Source: Bacteroidales bacterium | Lineage (GTDB): Bacteria; Bacteroidota; Bacteroidia; Bacteroidales; VadinHA17 | Reading direction: 5' to 3' | NCBI GenBank assembly: GCA_021163295.1 | Contig: JAGGXD010000037.1 | Location: forward strand, 1 to 48,968 | DNA length: 48,968 nucleotides | Shown: positions 9,385 through 18,549 of the stretch, piece by piece | Position numbering within the stretch: the stretch's first letter is position 1 | Layout of the letters: every line of letters starts with the position of its first letter | Translations under genes and position numbers: made by a program | Notes under the pieces: model-generated | Seen by the model: only the letters and a program-made list of their open reading frames with translations | Database searches by the model: none | Told to the model about the DNA's origin: nothing

Positions 9385-10491
9385 TTATTCCTTAACCAAT
9401 TTTGAAAAATAATCCCAGAATTTTCTGTGAAAGTTAGTTTTATCCTTTTTTTCAAGGATATCACAAAACGAAACAGGTTCCGGATCTTCAGGAGTGATCT
9501 TATATTTTTCTTCCAGGTTGTATAAACCTGCTTTTTCAGGGTGGAACTGCACTGCTACAACATTCTTAAACTTTTTATGCGATATTGCTTCAATAATTTT
9601 CCCATCCATTGAAGTAGCCGTTATTTCAAGGTCTTTCCCCAGGTTTTTTACAGCCTGGTGATGGCTGCTGTATATTAAAGGAAAATCATCAGCTTTAAGT
9701 TTCAATTCATTCATAAAAAATTTATTTTCCACAATCCGGATATGATGAAGATGTCCACCTGTAAGGCTATGATCAACAGACAGGTTTCTCCAGTAATTTC
9801 TATGCATCTGATCTGTATCAGAATCCAATATATCCTCAACATTTGTTTGCCCATACACCTCTGAAGGAATATCCTGATAAAGGGTCCCACCGGTTGCTAC
9901 ATTAAGAGTTTGCATACCCAGACAAAATGCAAAAATAATGTAATCAGGTTTTTCTTCAATATAGGGTTTGAATTCAGGGTTTTGCTTCCCTCCTAACAGG
10001 TGAAATATTAACGAAACATCAAAATAGTGACGATCAGGAGTAACTATATTGGTAAGAAGATTTGTTTTTCCACCATACACAACTGGAGGTATATCCCCGC
10101 CTCCCTGGAACAGGATAGCACTGGAATTTTTAAATATTTTGTAAAATTCATCACTACATGCATTTTTCTTATAAAGGTTTCCTGGTTCCAGGTCACCTTC
10201 AACCCTATGCAGGTGAATATATGGGTATTCATTCTCTTCAAGAAATTCTACTGATTTGTTATAATCATAACTCTCATTAGCATGATACAAACCTATTAAT
10301 TCCAGGTTAGGAATATCAATAATTCTATTCTCTATCAGATATATAAAATTTTCAAGACCTCTGACTGTGGGAAATAAAAGTACAACCCTGTTTTTATTTT
10401 CATCAAATGAATCACTTGAAAAATAATCCTGCGAATAGGAGTTACAGGATATAACTACTAATAATATAAACGAGTAAAAAAGTTTTTTCAT
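9385..10491 (-). CDS. Class I glutamine amidotransferase-like (peptidase C26) exported protein
   Basis: 368 residues. The GATase-1/gamma-glutamyl hydrolase fold is shown by QGGGDIPP at 129-136, the nucleophile elbow FAFCLGMQ (Cys190) and VQFHPEK with His317 and Glu319. The family resembles PuuD/folate gamma-glutamyl hydrolases, which cleave gamma-glutamyl bonds. The N-terminus has a signal with VISC at 13-16, a plausible lipobox, so it is likely periplasmic or lipid-anchored; export is unusual for PuuD itself. Its stop lies 5 bp from the end of the convergent LytTR remnant. The short 7-bp repeat at 10518-10540 lies upstream. Substrate is inferred only at family level. Confidence 0.78.
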   Translation of the reverse strand: MKKLFYSFILLVVISCNSYSQDYFSSDSFDENKNRVVLLFPTVRGLENFIYLIENRIIDIPNLELIGLYHANESYDYNKSVEFLEENEYPYIHLHRVEGDLEPGNLYKKNACSDEFYKIFKNSSAILFQGGGDIPPVVYGGKTNLLTNIVTPDRHYFDVSLIFHLLGGKQNPEFKPYIEEKPDYIIFAFCLGMQTLNVATGGTLYQDIPSEVYGQTNVEDILDSDTDQMHRNYWRNLSVDHSLTGGHLHHIRIVENKFFMNELKLKADDFPLIYSSHHQAVKNLGKDLEITATSMDGKIIEAISHKKFKNVVAVQFHPEKAGLYNLEEKYKITPEDPEPVSFCDILEKKDKTNFHRKFWDYFSKLVKE

Positions 10492-10517
10492 AGCTATTCA
10501 AAAATTGTTATACGTTA

Positions 10518-10540
10518 CTGGGTGCTGGGTGCTGGGTGCT
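10518..10540. repeat. Short tandem repeat, 7-bp unit x 3.3
   Basis: Unit CTGGGTG is repeated three times perfectly plus two bases, in the 64-bp gap between two minus-strand genes. It is a slippage-prone microsatellite upstream of the amidotransferase-like gene. Confidence 0.85.
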
Positions 10541-10555
10541 AAATTCATTTTCAAT

Positions 10556-11296
10556 TTATTGTTTTAAAGCGGCTTTTGTGAAAATGTAGGCAGGAATATC
10601 CTGGTTAAACTTTATGGCGGTAATATGAATTTCCGTCCCATCGCCATGCTTAAGCATGTCTTTATACGTCATTTTCATGGGAAACCATCTGCCCTGTACT
10701 TTTTGCATATCGCTTAAGGTGGTCCTTTTCAATAATTGACCACTCTTTGCAAACAGTTCTTCTTTTATTGGCACAAAGCGCAACGCATCAATCCATATTT
10801 TACGTGAATGGTAAGCTACATCTTCTACTTTGGCAATTAATTCCATCACAAAAAAACTTCTCCCTTCAATTTCTTCCTCACCTGTAATAGTGGCTGTATA
10901 GATATCTTTTAGTTTCCTGTCGTCCATCATATCTTCATATGAAAAATCGGAGCCCATTATCGATTGCCTGAGCATATGTCCCGATATTTGAATAGTACGA
11001 TCGGTAGAGGGTGAATAAATCCAAAGTTTATCTTCCAGCTTCAACATTTTAGTTCCCTGCTCGCGTGCCGGTGTTAAATATTCAGTGAATGATTTTTTAT
11101 CACCCATTGTATACGATTTTGAGGTCATGGTACGACTCCTGCGTTTACCATGAATAGTCATTGAAGATTCCAGCACCCTGTTTTCAGCAGACATATTTTT
11201 ATCTACACGGTCTAAAATTTCATCAGCTGTCTGAGCACTAAGGCTAACTGTTAGCGACGCTAATATAATAACTGCTATTTTTTTCATTTTATTCAT
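10556..11296 (-). CDS. LolA-like outer-membrane lipoprotein-sorting protein
   Basis: 246 residues with a Sec signal (cleavage near SLSA-Q). It matches the LolA_like group of COG2834: an amphipathic start (ADEILDRVDKNM), TMTSKSYTMGDKKSF, LEDKLWIYSPSTDRTIQISG, and IWIDALRFVPIKEELF. LolA-fold proteins carry acyl chains across the periplasm, but this subgroup is distinct from housekeeping LolA and is typically encoded with permeases or MMPL pumps. Here it is last in a cassette with two FtsX permeases, an ATPase and a barrel, so it is probably the shuttle between the inner-membrane ABC complex and the outer membrane. An alternative start at the second Met (11287) would suit the signal peptide equally. 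Confidence 0.8.
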   Translation of the reverse strand: MNKMKKIAVIILASLTVSLSAQTADEILDRVDKNMSAENRVLESSMTIHGKRRSRTMTSKSYTMGDKKSFTEYLTPAREQGTKMLKLEDKLWIYSPSTDRTIQISGHMLRQSIMGSDFSYEDMMDDRKLKDIYTATITGEEEIEGRSFFVMELIAKVEDVAYHSRKIWIDALRFVPIKEELFAKSGQLLKRTTLSDMQKVQGRWFPMKMTYKDMLKHGDGTEIHITAIKFNQDIPAYIFTKAALKQ

Positions 11297-11322
11297 TTTT
11301 TTAACTTCAGTTCACTCCAAAC

Positions 11323-11349
11323 TTTATTCCCTTTATTCCCTTTATTCCC
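11323..11349. repeat. Short tandem repeat, 9-bp unit x 3
   Basis: Unit TTTATTCCC is repeated three times perfectly, followed by degenerate CTAATTCC copies, in the 79-bp gap between the second permease gene and the LolA-like gene. Unit-number change would alter the spacer within the operon. Confidence 0.85.
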
Positions 11350-11375
11350 TCTAATTCCTCTAGTCCATTCTTCAA

Positions 11376-12650
11376 TTACACTTCTAATTCTTTAAACAAT
11401 TGTGCCGTTTTACGTTTATATATGGCATATCCTGCCAGGGCATTCCCCAATGTCATAGCTATCAGGCCGGGGAAAAAACCAATATAAAACAGGTCAGGAG
11501 AAACAACTGCACGGTAAACAGGGGGAAACATCATAGTAACATTTTCCATTATAGAACTAAAATCTATACCATTTTCCTGCAAATAATAAGCAGCACCCAA
11601 ACCCAGAGCAGTACCAACAACCGAACCAATAAATCCAATAATAATTGCTTCGTATATAGTGGTTTTAAAAATATGGCCCTTCCTTTCACCCAAAGCTAAT
11701 CGTATGCCAAATTCACTATATCGGCGTAAGCCTCCTAACAATCCCGTGTTCCATAATACTACTGACATTGCAAGAATAAAAATAAAAATCATTATACCAC
11801 TCATACTGTCAGCCAGGGTCATGTATTGATCCAAACCCTCCTGATCACGAAGCTTAAACATTTGTGGTGAAAACTCATCATCAACAGAGCTATACTTTGT
11901 ATTGAATGAAGCTTTTACAGAATCGGCCTTTGCATCAATATAGCTACCCTCATTAAAATAACCCAGGATTTCGCTTGCTCCATCATACATATCAAGTGCT
12001 AACTGAGCATCAGAAATATCTATTATTATTGCCCCACGGTCGAGAAGAGCCGTACCAAAGCTTATAGTACCGCTAACAATAAAGGTTTTAAACATCATGC
12101 TTCCATTCATGGTTGAACCAAATACTGTCACTTGATCTCCAATATTCACACTGAACTTTTCAGCAAAATCATCACTAATAAGAGCTTCACCTTGTTTAGC
12201 AGGTATTGAGCCTTTAACAATAGAATTAACAATATTCATTCTGTCTGCCTCTTTCGAATCAGGTGATAATAAGTCAATGGCCCTACCGACAGCCGGACCC
12301 TGAGCTCTCGTTTCTCCATTTTCATCGGGCACATCCAATAATCCTCCAAAATTTATCCTTTTAACCCATTCCATATCAGGATAATCGGAATTAAGATTGG
12401 TAATGAGTTCTTCAACATCCAGTAAGGCTAAATCGTTGGGTAGTTGATTCTTATTTTCAGCGTAAGCACGGGTCAATATTTTCACATGACCCGTAATGAA
12501 ATTGGCATTCACATCAATCATGTCGCTAAAAACCCCTCCTATCCATCCACTCAATAACACTGTAAGAAATACACCTAATGAAATAACAATTATTGGGAGC
12601 AGGCTCCGGCTTTTGTCTCTTAATATTCCTTTAAATATAAATTTTATCAT
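11376..12650 (-). CDS. FtsX/MacB-type ABC transporter permease (second of pair)
   Basis: 424 residues: an N-terminal membrane helix after MIKFIFKGILRDKSRS, a large periplasmic MacB-PCD-like domain (~45-270), then three helices in the FtsX domain (~280-415) with the SEFGIRLALGERKGHIF coupling segment. This is the LolC/E and MacB fold, in which transmembrane helices plus the periplasmic domain form a mechanotransducer moving lipoproteins or other periplasmic substrates rather than importing solutes. It lies 27 bp downstream of the first permease gene. The two permeases differ and would form a LolC/LolE-like heterodimer. Confidence 0.85.
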   Translation of the reverse strand: MIKFIFKGILRDKSRSLLPIIVISLGVFLTVLLSGWIGGVFSDMIDVNANFITGHVKILTRAYAENKNQLPNDLALLDVEELITNLNSDYPDMEWVKRINFGGLLDVPDENGETRAQGPAVGRAIDLLSPDSKEADRMNIVNSIVKGSIPAKQGEALISDDFAEKFSVNIGDQVTVFGSTMNGSMMFKTFIVSGTISFGTALLDRGAIIIDISDAQLALDMYDGASEILGYFNEGSYIDAKADSVKASFNTKYSSVDDEFSPQMFKLRDQEGLDQYMTLADSMSGIMIFIFILAMSVVLWNTGLLGGLRRYSEFGIRLALGERKGHIFKTTIYEAIIIGFIGSVVGTALGLGAAYYLQENGIDFSSIMENVTMMFPPVYRAVVSPDLFYIGFFPGLIAMTLGNALAGYAIYKRKTAQLFKELEV

Positions 12651-12677
12651 CTCTTTAAAATTTAAATCGTAACTAAA

Positions 12678-13841
12678 TTATTGTAATTTCCCCCTTAATG
12701 CATCAGTTGGTTTCATTTTGGAAATCTTCCGTGCCGGGAAATAACTCACAATTGTTGCTGATAATACAACCAGAATTATTGTAGTGATAATCAGTCCAAG
12801 GCTGTAATAGGGATATATGGTTTCGGCTATTGTGATTCCCATATCAGGTGTGCCAAAAGTAATGCCAATTGAGTTGAGGTACAAGAATAATGGAATTCCG
12901 TATGCTGCCCCTAATAGTGCAGCAAGAATGCTATGTGCCCCACCTTCAACAGTAAATAACCCAACCACCTGTGAACGGGTTAATCCTAAAGCAATATACG
13001 TTCCTATCTCTTTTTGTCTCCTGAAAATGGAAAGCACCTGTGTATCGAATATGGCAAGCAAGGCAATAATAAGCATAAAACCTTCCATAACCATAGCTCC
13101 CCCCTTTTTCGCTTGTATTAGTTTATCAAAGTCTGCCAAAAGAAATGTTAGATCTTTAAATTCCCAATTCTTAATATCACCTCCGGTATAATTCTTGCCA
13201 GCTACAAGCAGTGTGGCTTCGTTCTTCAAGTTCATCATTTCCTGCAAAACATTTAAGGAAATGTACATTTGACCATTGTCAATTGATGGCACATTACACC
13301 TGAAGATGGAGGCTATCTGAATTTTCCGCGCATCAAAAGTTCCATTTTTATCGCGCCAACGAACAAGCACCCTATCCCCTACACTAAGTTTTATAGTTTC
13401 TGCCATTCGCTTGCCAATAATTGCTGAATACTCATCCTGAGCATTATCCAGATCTGAAGCGGGTAGTTTTAATATTTTCTGTTTAGGATCAATTCCTTTT
13501 AAAACAATACCCTGCATTCGTCCCTGTGGATATGCCGTTGCTTGGGTAATAAGAATAGGTGTGAGTTTGTCTTCTTTAATCTGATTGGTAATTTCGTCCG
13601 ATAATTGAGCATGTGCGTCCCTTATGGTATAAGGATCATATCGATCATATTCAGGATGCCAGAACTGTCCTATTCCTGTCTCCCAGTCCTGTGTGTCATT
13701 TCGTCCTTGCCTGTTCCATCCGTCAATCATTCCATTGTAAAAAATGATCAGCACAAATGCAAAAGAGAGCACTGATACATTGAGCCAGGTTCTGAGCCCT
13801 GCTCCAAGTAAATTTTTAAATGCTAATTTTATTGCAATCAT
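12678..13841 (-). CDS. FtsX/MacB-type ABC transporter permease (first of pair)
   Basis: 387 residues with the same layout as its neighbour: N-terminal helix (~15-35), periplasmic domain (~40-250), three C-terminal helices with the coupling segment RQKEIGTYIALGLTRSQVVGLF. The C-terminus YFPARKISKMKPTDALRG is the classic FtsX-family ending. It lies between the ATPase gene (68 bp upstream) and its partner permease, consistent with one transport complex. It is a lipoprotein-release-type permease by fold; substrate is unproven. Confidence 0.85.
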   Translation of the reverse strand: MIAIKLAFKNLLGAGLRTWLNVSVLSFAFVLIIFYNGMIDGWNRQGRNDTQDWETGIGQFWHPEYDRYDPYTIRDAHAQLSDEITNQIKEDKLTPILITQATAYPQGRMQGIVLKGIDPKQKILKLPASDLDNAQDEYSAIIGKRMAETIKLSVGDRVLVRWRDKNGTFDARKIQIASIFRCNVPSIDNGQMYISLNVLQEMMNLKNEATLLVAGKNYTGGDIKNWEFKDLTFLLADFDKLIQAKKGGAMVMEGFMLIIALLAIFDTQVLSIFRRQKEIGTYIALGLTRSQVVGLFTVEGGAHSILAALLGAAYGIPLFLYLNSIGITFGTPDMGITIAETIYPYYSLGLIITTIILVVLSATIVSYFPARKISKMKPTDALRGKLQ

Positions 13842-13909
13842 AATTTTATATTTTATGTCGTAAACTGTAAGCCAGGGAATAACATTTGACTTACTTTTCA
13901 GCTTTTAAA

Positions 13910-14599
13910 TCACGACTTATTTTCCTTATCACTAACAACCTTACCATCCTCTAATGTGATTATTCTGTTGAGATATTTCATTACTTTTTCATCGTGAGTA
14001 GCAAAAATAAAAGTTACATTGAGTTCTTTATTCAACGTTTTCATTGTTTGCAGAATATGATGCGAGTTTTTTGAATCAAGATTAGCTGTAGGTTCATCTG
14101 CCAACACGATTTCAGGTTTCTTAACCATAGATCTTGCAATAGCCACCCGCTGGCTCTCTCCTCCTGAAAGCATATTTGGTTTTGATTTTACCTTATCGGT
14201 AAGGCCCACCCATTCCAGTGCTTCCATTACTGCCTTTTTACGTTCCGATGCTGAAATGTTTTGCAGTAATAATGCGAATTCAACGTTCTCAAAAACCGTA
14301 TACACCGGCAACAAATTGTAGGTTTGAAAAATAAAACCAATGTACATATTACGTAATCTTGCCGCCTGCTTATGCGACAACTCTGAAATAGATTTATCCA
14401 TTACAATGGTACTACCCTCCGATGGTGTGTCGAGCGAGCCAATAATATTTAACAACGTAGTTTTGCCTGAACCACTTGGCCCGACAAAACCTGCAAACTC
14501 ACCTTTCCCAAAACTGAGATTAATTTTGTTGATGGCTGTAAAATGCCCTTTCCCTACCGGGAATCGTTTTACTAAATCATTGATTTTAATTATGTCCAT
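13910..14599 (-). CDS. LolD/MacB-type ABC transporter ATP-binding protein
   Basis: 229 residues with a complete nucleotide-binding domain: Walker A GPSGSGKTT (40-48), Q-loop Gln92, signature LSGGESQ (144-150), Walker B IVLADEP (164-170), H-loop in FATHDEK. Sequence and length fit the LolD/MacB/FtsE class that pairs with FtsX-type permeases, here the two genes immediately downstream. It energises the cassette by ATP hydrolysis at the cytoplasmic face. Confidence 0.9.
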   Translation of the reverse strand: MDIIKINDLVKRFPVGKGHFTAINKINLSFGKGEFAGFVGPSGSGKTTLLNIIGSLDTPSEGSTIVMDKSISELSHKQAARLRNMYIGFIFQTYNLLPVYTVFENVEFALLLQNISASERKKAVMEALEWVGLTDKVKSKPNMLSGGESQRVAIARSMVKKPEIVLADEPTANLDSKNSHHILQTMKTLNKELNVTFIFATHDEKVMKYLNRIITLEDGKVVSDKENKS

Positions 14600-14632
14600 A
14601 GTTTTGAAATTTTAGTCAAATATTTTTAGCGT

Positions 14633-15793
14633 TTAATGATTATACACAAACATAACCTGTACTCCTTTGCCACCATACAGATTTCTGGCAGTACCCATTG
14701 CAGGCATCTGCGGGTTTTCCGGATTCCAATATCCCATAACATATAATGTTGTGTGATCGAATTGCCGGTACCAATTTAGAAAATTGTAAACAGAATTATT
14801 AGTCCAGTCGTAATAAAATATGGCACTAATATTATCAAACATACCAATTGGGTATCTTACCGAAAATCCGGAGAAATTTAATGTATTGGAAAATTGAAAT
14901 GCTTTTTCGTCATTAGTAAAAAGCATATGTTCAAGCACTACATATAATCCACTACCAATACCAAATGTATAATCGACTCCTGCAGTCATTATCTCCTGAT
15001 TCGTATAATCGCCCAGGTTTTTACTCTTGTTCACCCAAACTCCCTCAAACCATAATCCCACAATCATATCCAGTTTTGCATCAATCCCAATCTTATTTTC
15101 CGGAATTTTATTGAATACAGGAACCAGTTCATCCAAATCCCTTGAATCTGCCACTCTATGATTGTATGATATTGCCGCTTCTCCTTTAGGGACAGGCGTT
15201 TGAAACCTACCGCCAAATTCAGGATGGTTCGCATTGGTTTTAATAAATTCTAATCCTTTAGGATTCTTATTACCATACAAACTCCAAAGCCAGATGTTAG
15301 CATTGTTTAAAAAATAATACCTGCCTAAAGCTCCCCAAACACCTTCGGTAAGCCGCAAAGGATCGCGTGGATCTACCTGGTCGAACCATCTTAGTGCCCG
15401 CATCATAATAGCAGGACCAAAATTAATTTTCTGTAAGCCTAAGCGAACTTCGAGCTGTTTGGTTGAGTACCTTCCCCAAACTCTGTATGGATTTATATCT
15501 CCATCAGTATATGCCGAATCAAAAAAATGAATACCTGCATCGCCATATATATTAGCTGAAACCTCAAAATCAAACATCTTTCTTTCCGGTAATTGAATCT
15601 CATAGTTTAACTGTGGAATGTATCTGCCTCCAAGGTACAGAGGATAAGGATTGTCTGGGTTGAAATGTGCCCACGACGAAAGCTGTCCCTTGAATAATAA
15701 AGAATTATGTGATGCGGGAATACTATCCTGACACTCTGACTTAAAAGACCAGAAAAAAAGAACAATTACCGCTATGTAAATTTGTTTATTCAT
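14633..15793 (-). CDS. Putative outer-membrane beta-barrel protein of the ABC/LolA-like cassette
   Basis: 386 residues with an N-terminal export signal (MNKQIYIAVIVLFFWSF). After it come alternating polar/aromatic strands rich in Trp, Tyr and Gly (for example EVRLGLQKINFGPA, ISAIFYYDWTNN, TLYVMGYW), ending VQVMFVYNH. This reads as a porin-like or DUF1302-like barrel; no precise family was recognised. It is the first gene of the minus-strand cassette, 33 bp before the ATPase. By position it is the outer-membrane component of the putative transport machine; this is inference. Confidence 0.6.
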   Translation of the reverse strand: MNKQIYIAVIVLFFWSFKSECQDSIPASHNSLLFKGQLSSWAHFNPDNPYPLYLGGRYIPQLNYEIQLPERKMFDFEVSANIYGDAGIHFFDSAYTDGDINPYRVWGRYSTKQLEVRLGLQKINFGPAIMMRALRWFDQVDPRDPLRLTEGVWGALGRYYFLNNANIWLWSLYGNKNPKGLEFIKTNANHPEFGGRFQTPVPKGEAAISYNHRVADSRDLDELVPVFNKIPENKIGIDAKLDMIVGLWFEGVWVNKSKNLGDYTNQEIMTAGVDYTFGIGSGLYVVLEHMLFTNDEKAFQFSNTLNFSGFSVRYPIGMFDNISAIFYYDWTNNSVYNFLNWYRQFDHTTLYVMGYWNPENPQMPAMGTARNLYGGKGVQVMFVYNH

Positions 15794-15913
15794 TCTTCAA
15801 GTAATAACCCCATAAAAAAGACAGACTCACACCTTTGTTTTTCAATAATATTAATATAGTTTTAAATTCTAATTTAGCAGTATAAATGTCTTTAACATAT
15901 GAATATTATCGGA

Positions 15914-15943
15914 TTGAATATTTATATTCGCATAATACTTTTG
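15914..15943 (+). promoter_or_regulatory. Bacteroidota-type promoter for the M28 peptidase gene
   Basis: TTG at 15914-15916, 19-nt spacer, TACTTTTG at 15936-15943: an exact fit to the -33 TTG / -7 TAnnTTTG consensus. The expected start site is near 15950, about 40 nt before the ATG. Confidence 0.65.
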
Positions 15944-15992
15944 GAAGATATAAAAAATCACTGATAAATACTTCAAATCAAAAACAAATAAA

Positions 15993-17579
15993 ATGAGAAT
16001 AAAAATCACAGTTTTATTATTAACCGGCTTTCTATTGGGAATAAACACTAATGCACAAACAACTTCTGTTGTAGAAAAAATAATAAAAACAGGAAAAACC
16101 GATAATCAAACCATGGACCATCTGGACATATTGTGTAATCGTTTTGGAGGCAGGCTGATCGGATCTGATGCCTATGAAAACGCAGCAATATGGGCTGCAA
16201 GCAAATTTAAAGAATGGGGAATGCAGGTAGAAATGGACGAAGCAGGGGAATTACCGGTTGGTTTTAATCGTGGTCCCTGGTTCGGTAGAATGATTTCTGA
16301 TAATGGTATGTACCTGCATTTTGCTACTCCTTCCTACACTTCGGGAACTAAGGGTGTTCAGCGCGGACATGTACTAATTGAACCAGGAAATCAGGCAGAA
16401 TTCGACCGTATGAAGGGAAGACTGAAGGGTGCCTGGGTACTGATTTCAGGCGAAAATAGAGGATGGCCTATTGATTATTCCGAGGAGGCTAACAGTTTTC
16501 GTGATTCTATTAAAATGGAAAATGCCAAAATAACTTTAGAAAACAATAAGATTAAAAAAGAGAACAGGAGTAATAAAGGCACTGGGAAACCCCCAAAAGA
16601 GCTATTGCCACTAAACGAAGAGCCAGCTCTCTTTTATAAAGAAATGTGCGATGCCGGAATTCTAGGTATAGTTCAGTCTGCCAAAACTCCAATCCGTGTT
16701 TTATACGACAGGAAGAATATTGATAAAATGACATTTGAAACTCTACCAACTGTTCCGGATATAAAGCTTGATGAGCACCAATACAAAATCATCAAACAAA
16801 TGGCAAAAGAACGTCGTTACTTCCAGCTTGAATTTGATATCCGCAACCATTTCAAAATGGGCCCTGTTAAATATCATAGTGTTATCGGTATTATTCCCGG
16901 AACGGAATACCCGGATGAATATGTGATTATGAGTGGGCACCTTGATGCTTATGATGTTGCCACCGGTGGAGTTGATGACGGCTCGGGTGTTTCACCAACA
17001 ATGGAAGCCGCCCGTTTGATTATGAAAGCCGGAGGAAAACCTAAACGGACAATTTTAGCAATTCTTTGGTCTGGTGAAGAATTTGGTCTTTATGGTTCAA
17101 AAAGCTGGATTGAAAGAAACGAAGACAAATTGGACAAAATATCTAATATGGTAAACCGCGATGGTGGACCAACTGTACCAACAGGAATTACCGTACCCAA
17201 TGCTATGAGAAATGATTTTGAAAAAATATGTGAACCGTTAAACGACATTAACCCCGAATTCCCGTTTAAAATATCCAAACGCGAGCCTCGTGAAAAGCCT
17301 GAAAAAGCATGGGGAACTGATAGCGGTCCGTTTGCAGTAAAAGGAGTTCCTACTATCTCATTTCAAACCGGCGACCCCAAAGGGTACAATTTTAATTATG
17401 GTGAGATCTGGCATACAGAAAGAGATTTATATAACAAAAGTATTCCGGAATACCAGGAACATGCAGCTATTGCAACCGCTGTTGTTGTTTATGGTATTGC
17501 CAATTTAAACCATTTGCTTTCGCGAGATGGTTATTATATAGAGAAGATTGACAAACCTGTTAAAAAGAAAAAAAGATAA
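15993..17579 (+). CDS. Exported M28 family metallopeptidase
   Basis: 528 residues; Sec signal ending near NTNAQ. The M28 zinc ligands are all visible: His316 (GHLDA), Asp328/329 (VDDGSG), Glu362-363 (SGEEFG, catalytic Glu plus ligand), Asp390 (NRDGG) and His474 (IWHTERD). An insertion before the catalytic domain (~95-240) corresponds to a protease-associated-like lid. The layout is like carboxypeptidase Q/aminopeptidase members. A basic tail (KKKKR) ends the protein. A good promoter lies upstream and the esterase gene follows after 21 bp, so the two are probably co-transcribed. It probably trims peptides in the periplasm or outside. Confidence 0.87.
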   Translation: MRIKITVLLLTGFLLGINTNAQTTSVVEKIIKTGKTDNQTMDHLDILCNRFGGRLIGSDAYENAAIWAASKFKEWGMQVEMDEAGELPVGFNRGPWFGRMISDNGMYLHFATPSYTSGTKGVQRGHVLIEPGNQAEFDRMKGRLKGAWVLISGENRGWPIDYSEEANSFRDSIKMENAKITLENNKIKKENRSNKGTGKPPKELLPLNEEPALFYKEMCDAGILGIVQSAKTPIRVLYDRKNIDKMTFETLPTVPDIKLDEHQYKIIKQMAKERRYFQLEFDIRNHFKMGPVKYHSVIGIIPGTEYPDEYVIMSGHLDAYDVATGGVDDGSGVSPTMEAARLIMKAGGKPKRTILAILWSGEEFGLYGSKSWIERNEDKLDKISNMVNRDGGPTVPTGITVPNAMRNDFEKICEPLNDINPEFPFKISKREPREKPEKAWGTDSGPFAVKGVPTISFQTGDPKGYNFNYGEIWHTERDLYNKSIPEYQEHAAIATAVVVYGIANLNHLLSRDGYYIEKIDKPVKKKKR

Positions 17580-17600
17580 TAATTTAAAATATCAAACACT

Positions 17601-18464
17601 ATGAAAAATCTAATATTGCTATTAAACCTGGCCCTGTTGGTATCTTTTTCAACTTTCGGACAAAATGGAAAGGTCTATGATAACCTTTCCATGACCAGTA
17701 CCATACTAAAAAGTGAGCGAAAATATGCAGTTTATCTTCCACCTGATTACGAGACTTCACAAAGGAGTTATCCGGTACTTTATTTATTACATGGTGCCGG
17801 GGATGATCAAACCGGATGGGTTCAGTTTGGAGAAATATTGCATATAGCTGATAATACTATCAGGGAGGGGAAGGCAACGCCTATGATAATAATAATGCCT
17901 GATGCTAATACAGGCCAACGTGGCTATTTTAATGATATTAAAGGAGAATGGCGATATGAAGATTTCTTTTTCGAAGAGTTTATGCCCTATGTTGAAAAAA
18001 CTTACCGGATAAAGGGTGAAAAACGCTATCGTGCTGTTGCCGGACTTTCTATGGGTGGGGGCGGAACTTTTATGTATGCCTTGCATCATCCGGAATTGTT
18101 TTCTTCAGCCTGCCCGTTAAGTGCATATATCGGACCGCTTTCTATTGAACAATATAAAAAAAGGTATATAAAAAATAATGAAAGCTATGACGATTCGGTT
18201 ATAAAGAACTATTATGAATACCATAATGCGATTTCATTAATTAACAAAATGCCAAAAAAACAGATTAAAGCTGTTCGTTGGTTTATTGATTGCGGAGATG
18301 ATGATTTCCTGTACGAAGGAAACAGTCTTGTGCACATTGCAATGCGAAAAAAAGAAATTCCTCATGAATTCCGGGTTCGGGATGGTCACCATAGTTGGAC
18401 ATATTGGCGTAAATCTCTTCCAGTTGTTTTGGAATTTGTATCGGATGCATTTCACCAGTATTAA
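17601..18464 (+). CDS. Exported alpha/beta-hydrolase, esterase D/feruloyl-esterase-like
   Basis: 287 residues with a Sec signal (cleavage near STFG-Q). The fold is marked by YLLHGAGDDQTGW with the oxyanion region at 61-73, nucleophile elbow GLSMGG (Ser150), an acidic residue in DCGDDDF (232-236) and the DGHHSW block at 261-266 supplying the His. It resembles the esterase_D/XynZ-type feruloyl or acetyl-xylan esterases secreted by glycan degraders. It follows the M28 gene and precedes a GH3 enzyme. Substrate not determinable. Confidence 0.83.
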   Translation: MKNLILLLNLALLVSFSTFGQNGKVYDNLSMTSTILKSERKYAVYLPPDYETSQRSYPVLYLLHGAGDDQTGWVQFGEILHIADNTIREGKATPMIIIMPDANTGQRGYFNDIKGEWRYEDFFFEEFMPYVEKTYRIKGEKRYRAVAGLSMGGGGTFMYALHHPELFSSACPLSAYIGPLSIEQYKKRYIKNNESYDDSVIKNYYEYHNAISLINKMPKKQIKAVRWFIDCGDDDFLYEGNSLVHIAMRKKEIPHEFRVRDGHHSWTYWRKSLPVVLEFVSDAFHQY

Positions 18465-18478
18465 TATGAGTCATCGGT

Positions 18479-18500
18479 AACCCGCGGTTTCAAACCGGGG
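18479..18500. repeat. Intergenic imperfect palindrome
   Basis: CCCGCGGTTT and CAAACCGGGG (18481-18500) form near-complementary arms (CGGTTT/AAACCG with outer C/G runs), followed by a G-rich run. No T tract follows, so it is not a typical terminator. It lies between the esterase and the GH3 gene. Confidence 0.55.
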
Positions 18501-18549
18501 GGGTGGGTGCAGCCTTAATTATTTCAACCTTCTTAAACATAAATACTCA

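Noticed and set aside
18481-18500. Rho-independent terminator after the esterase gene
   Set aside because: The stem is imperfect and followed by a G run and mixed sequence, not a T tract; listed as a palindrome only.
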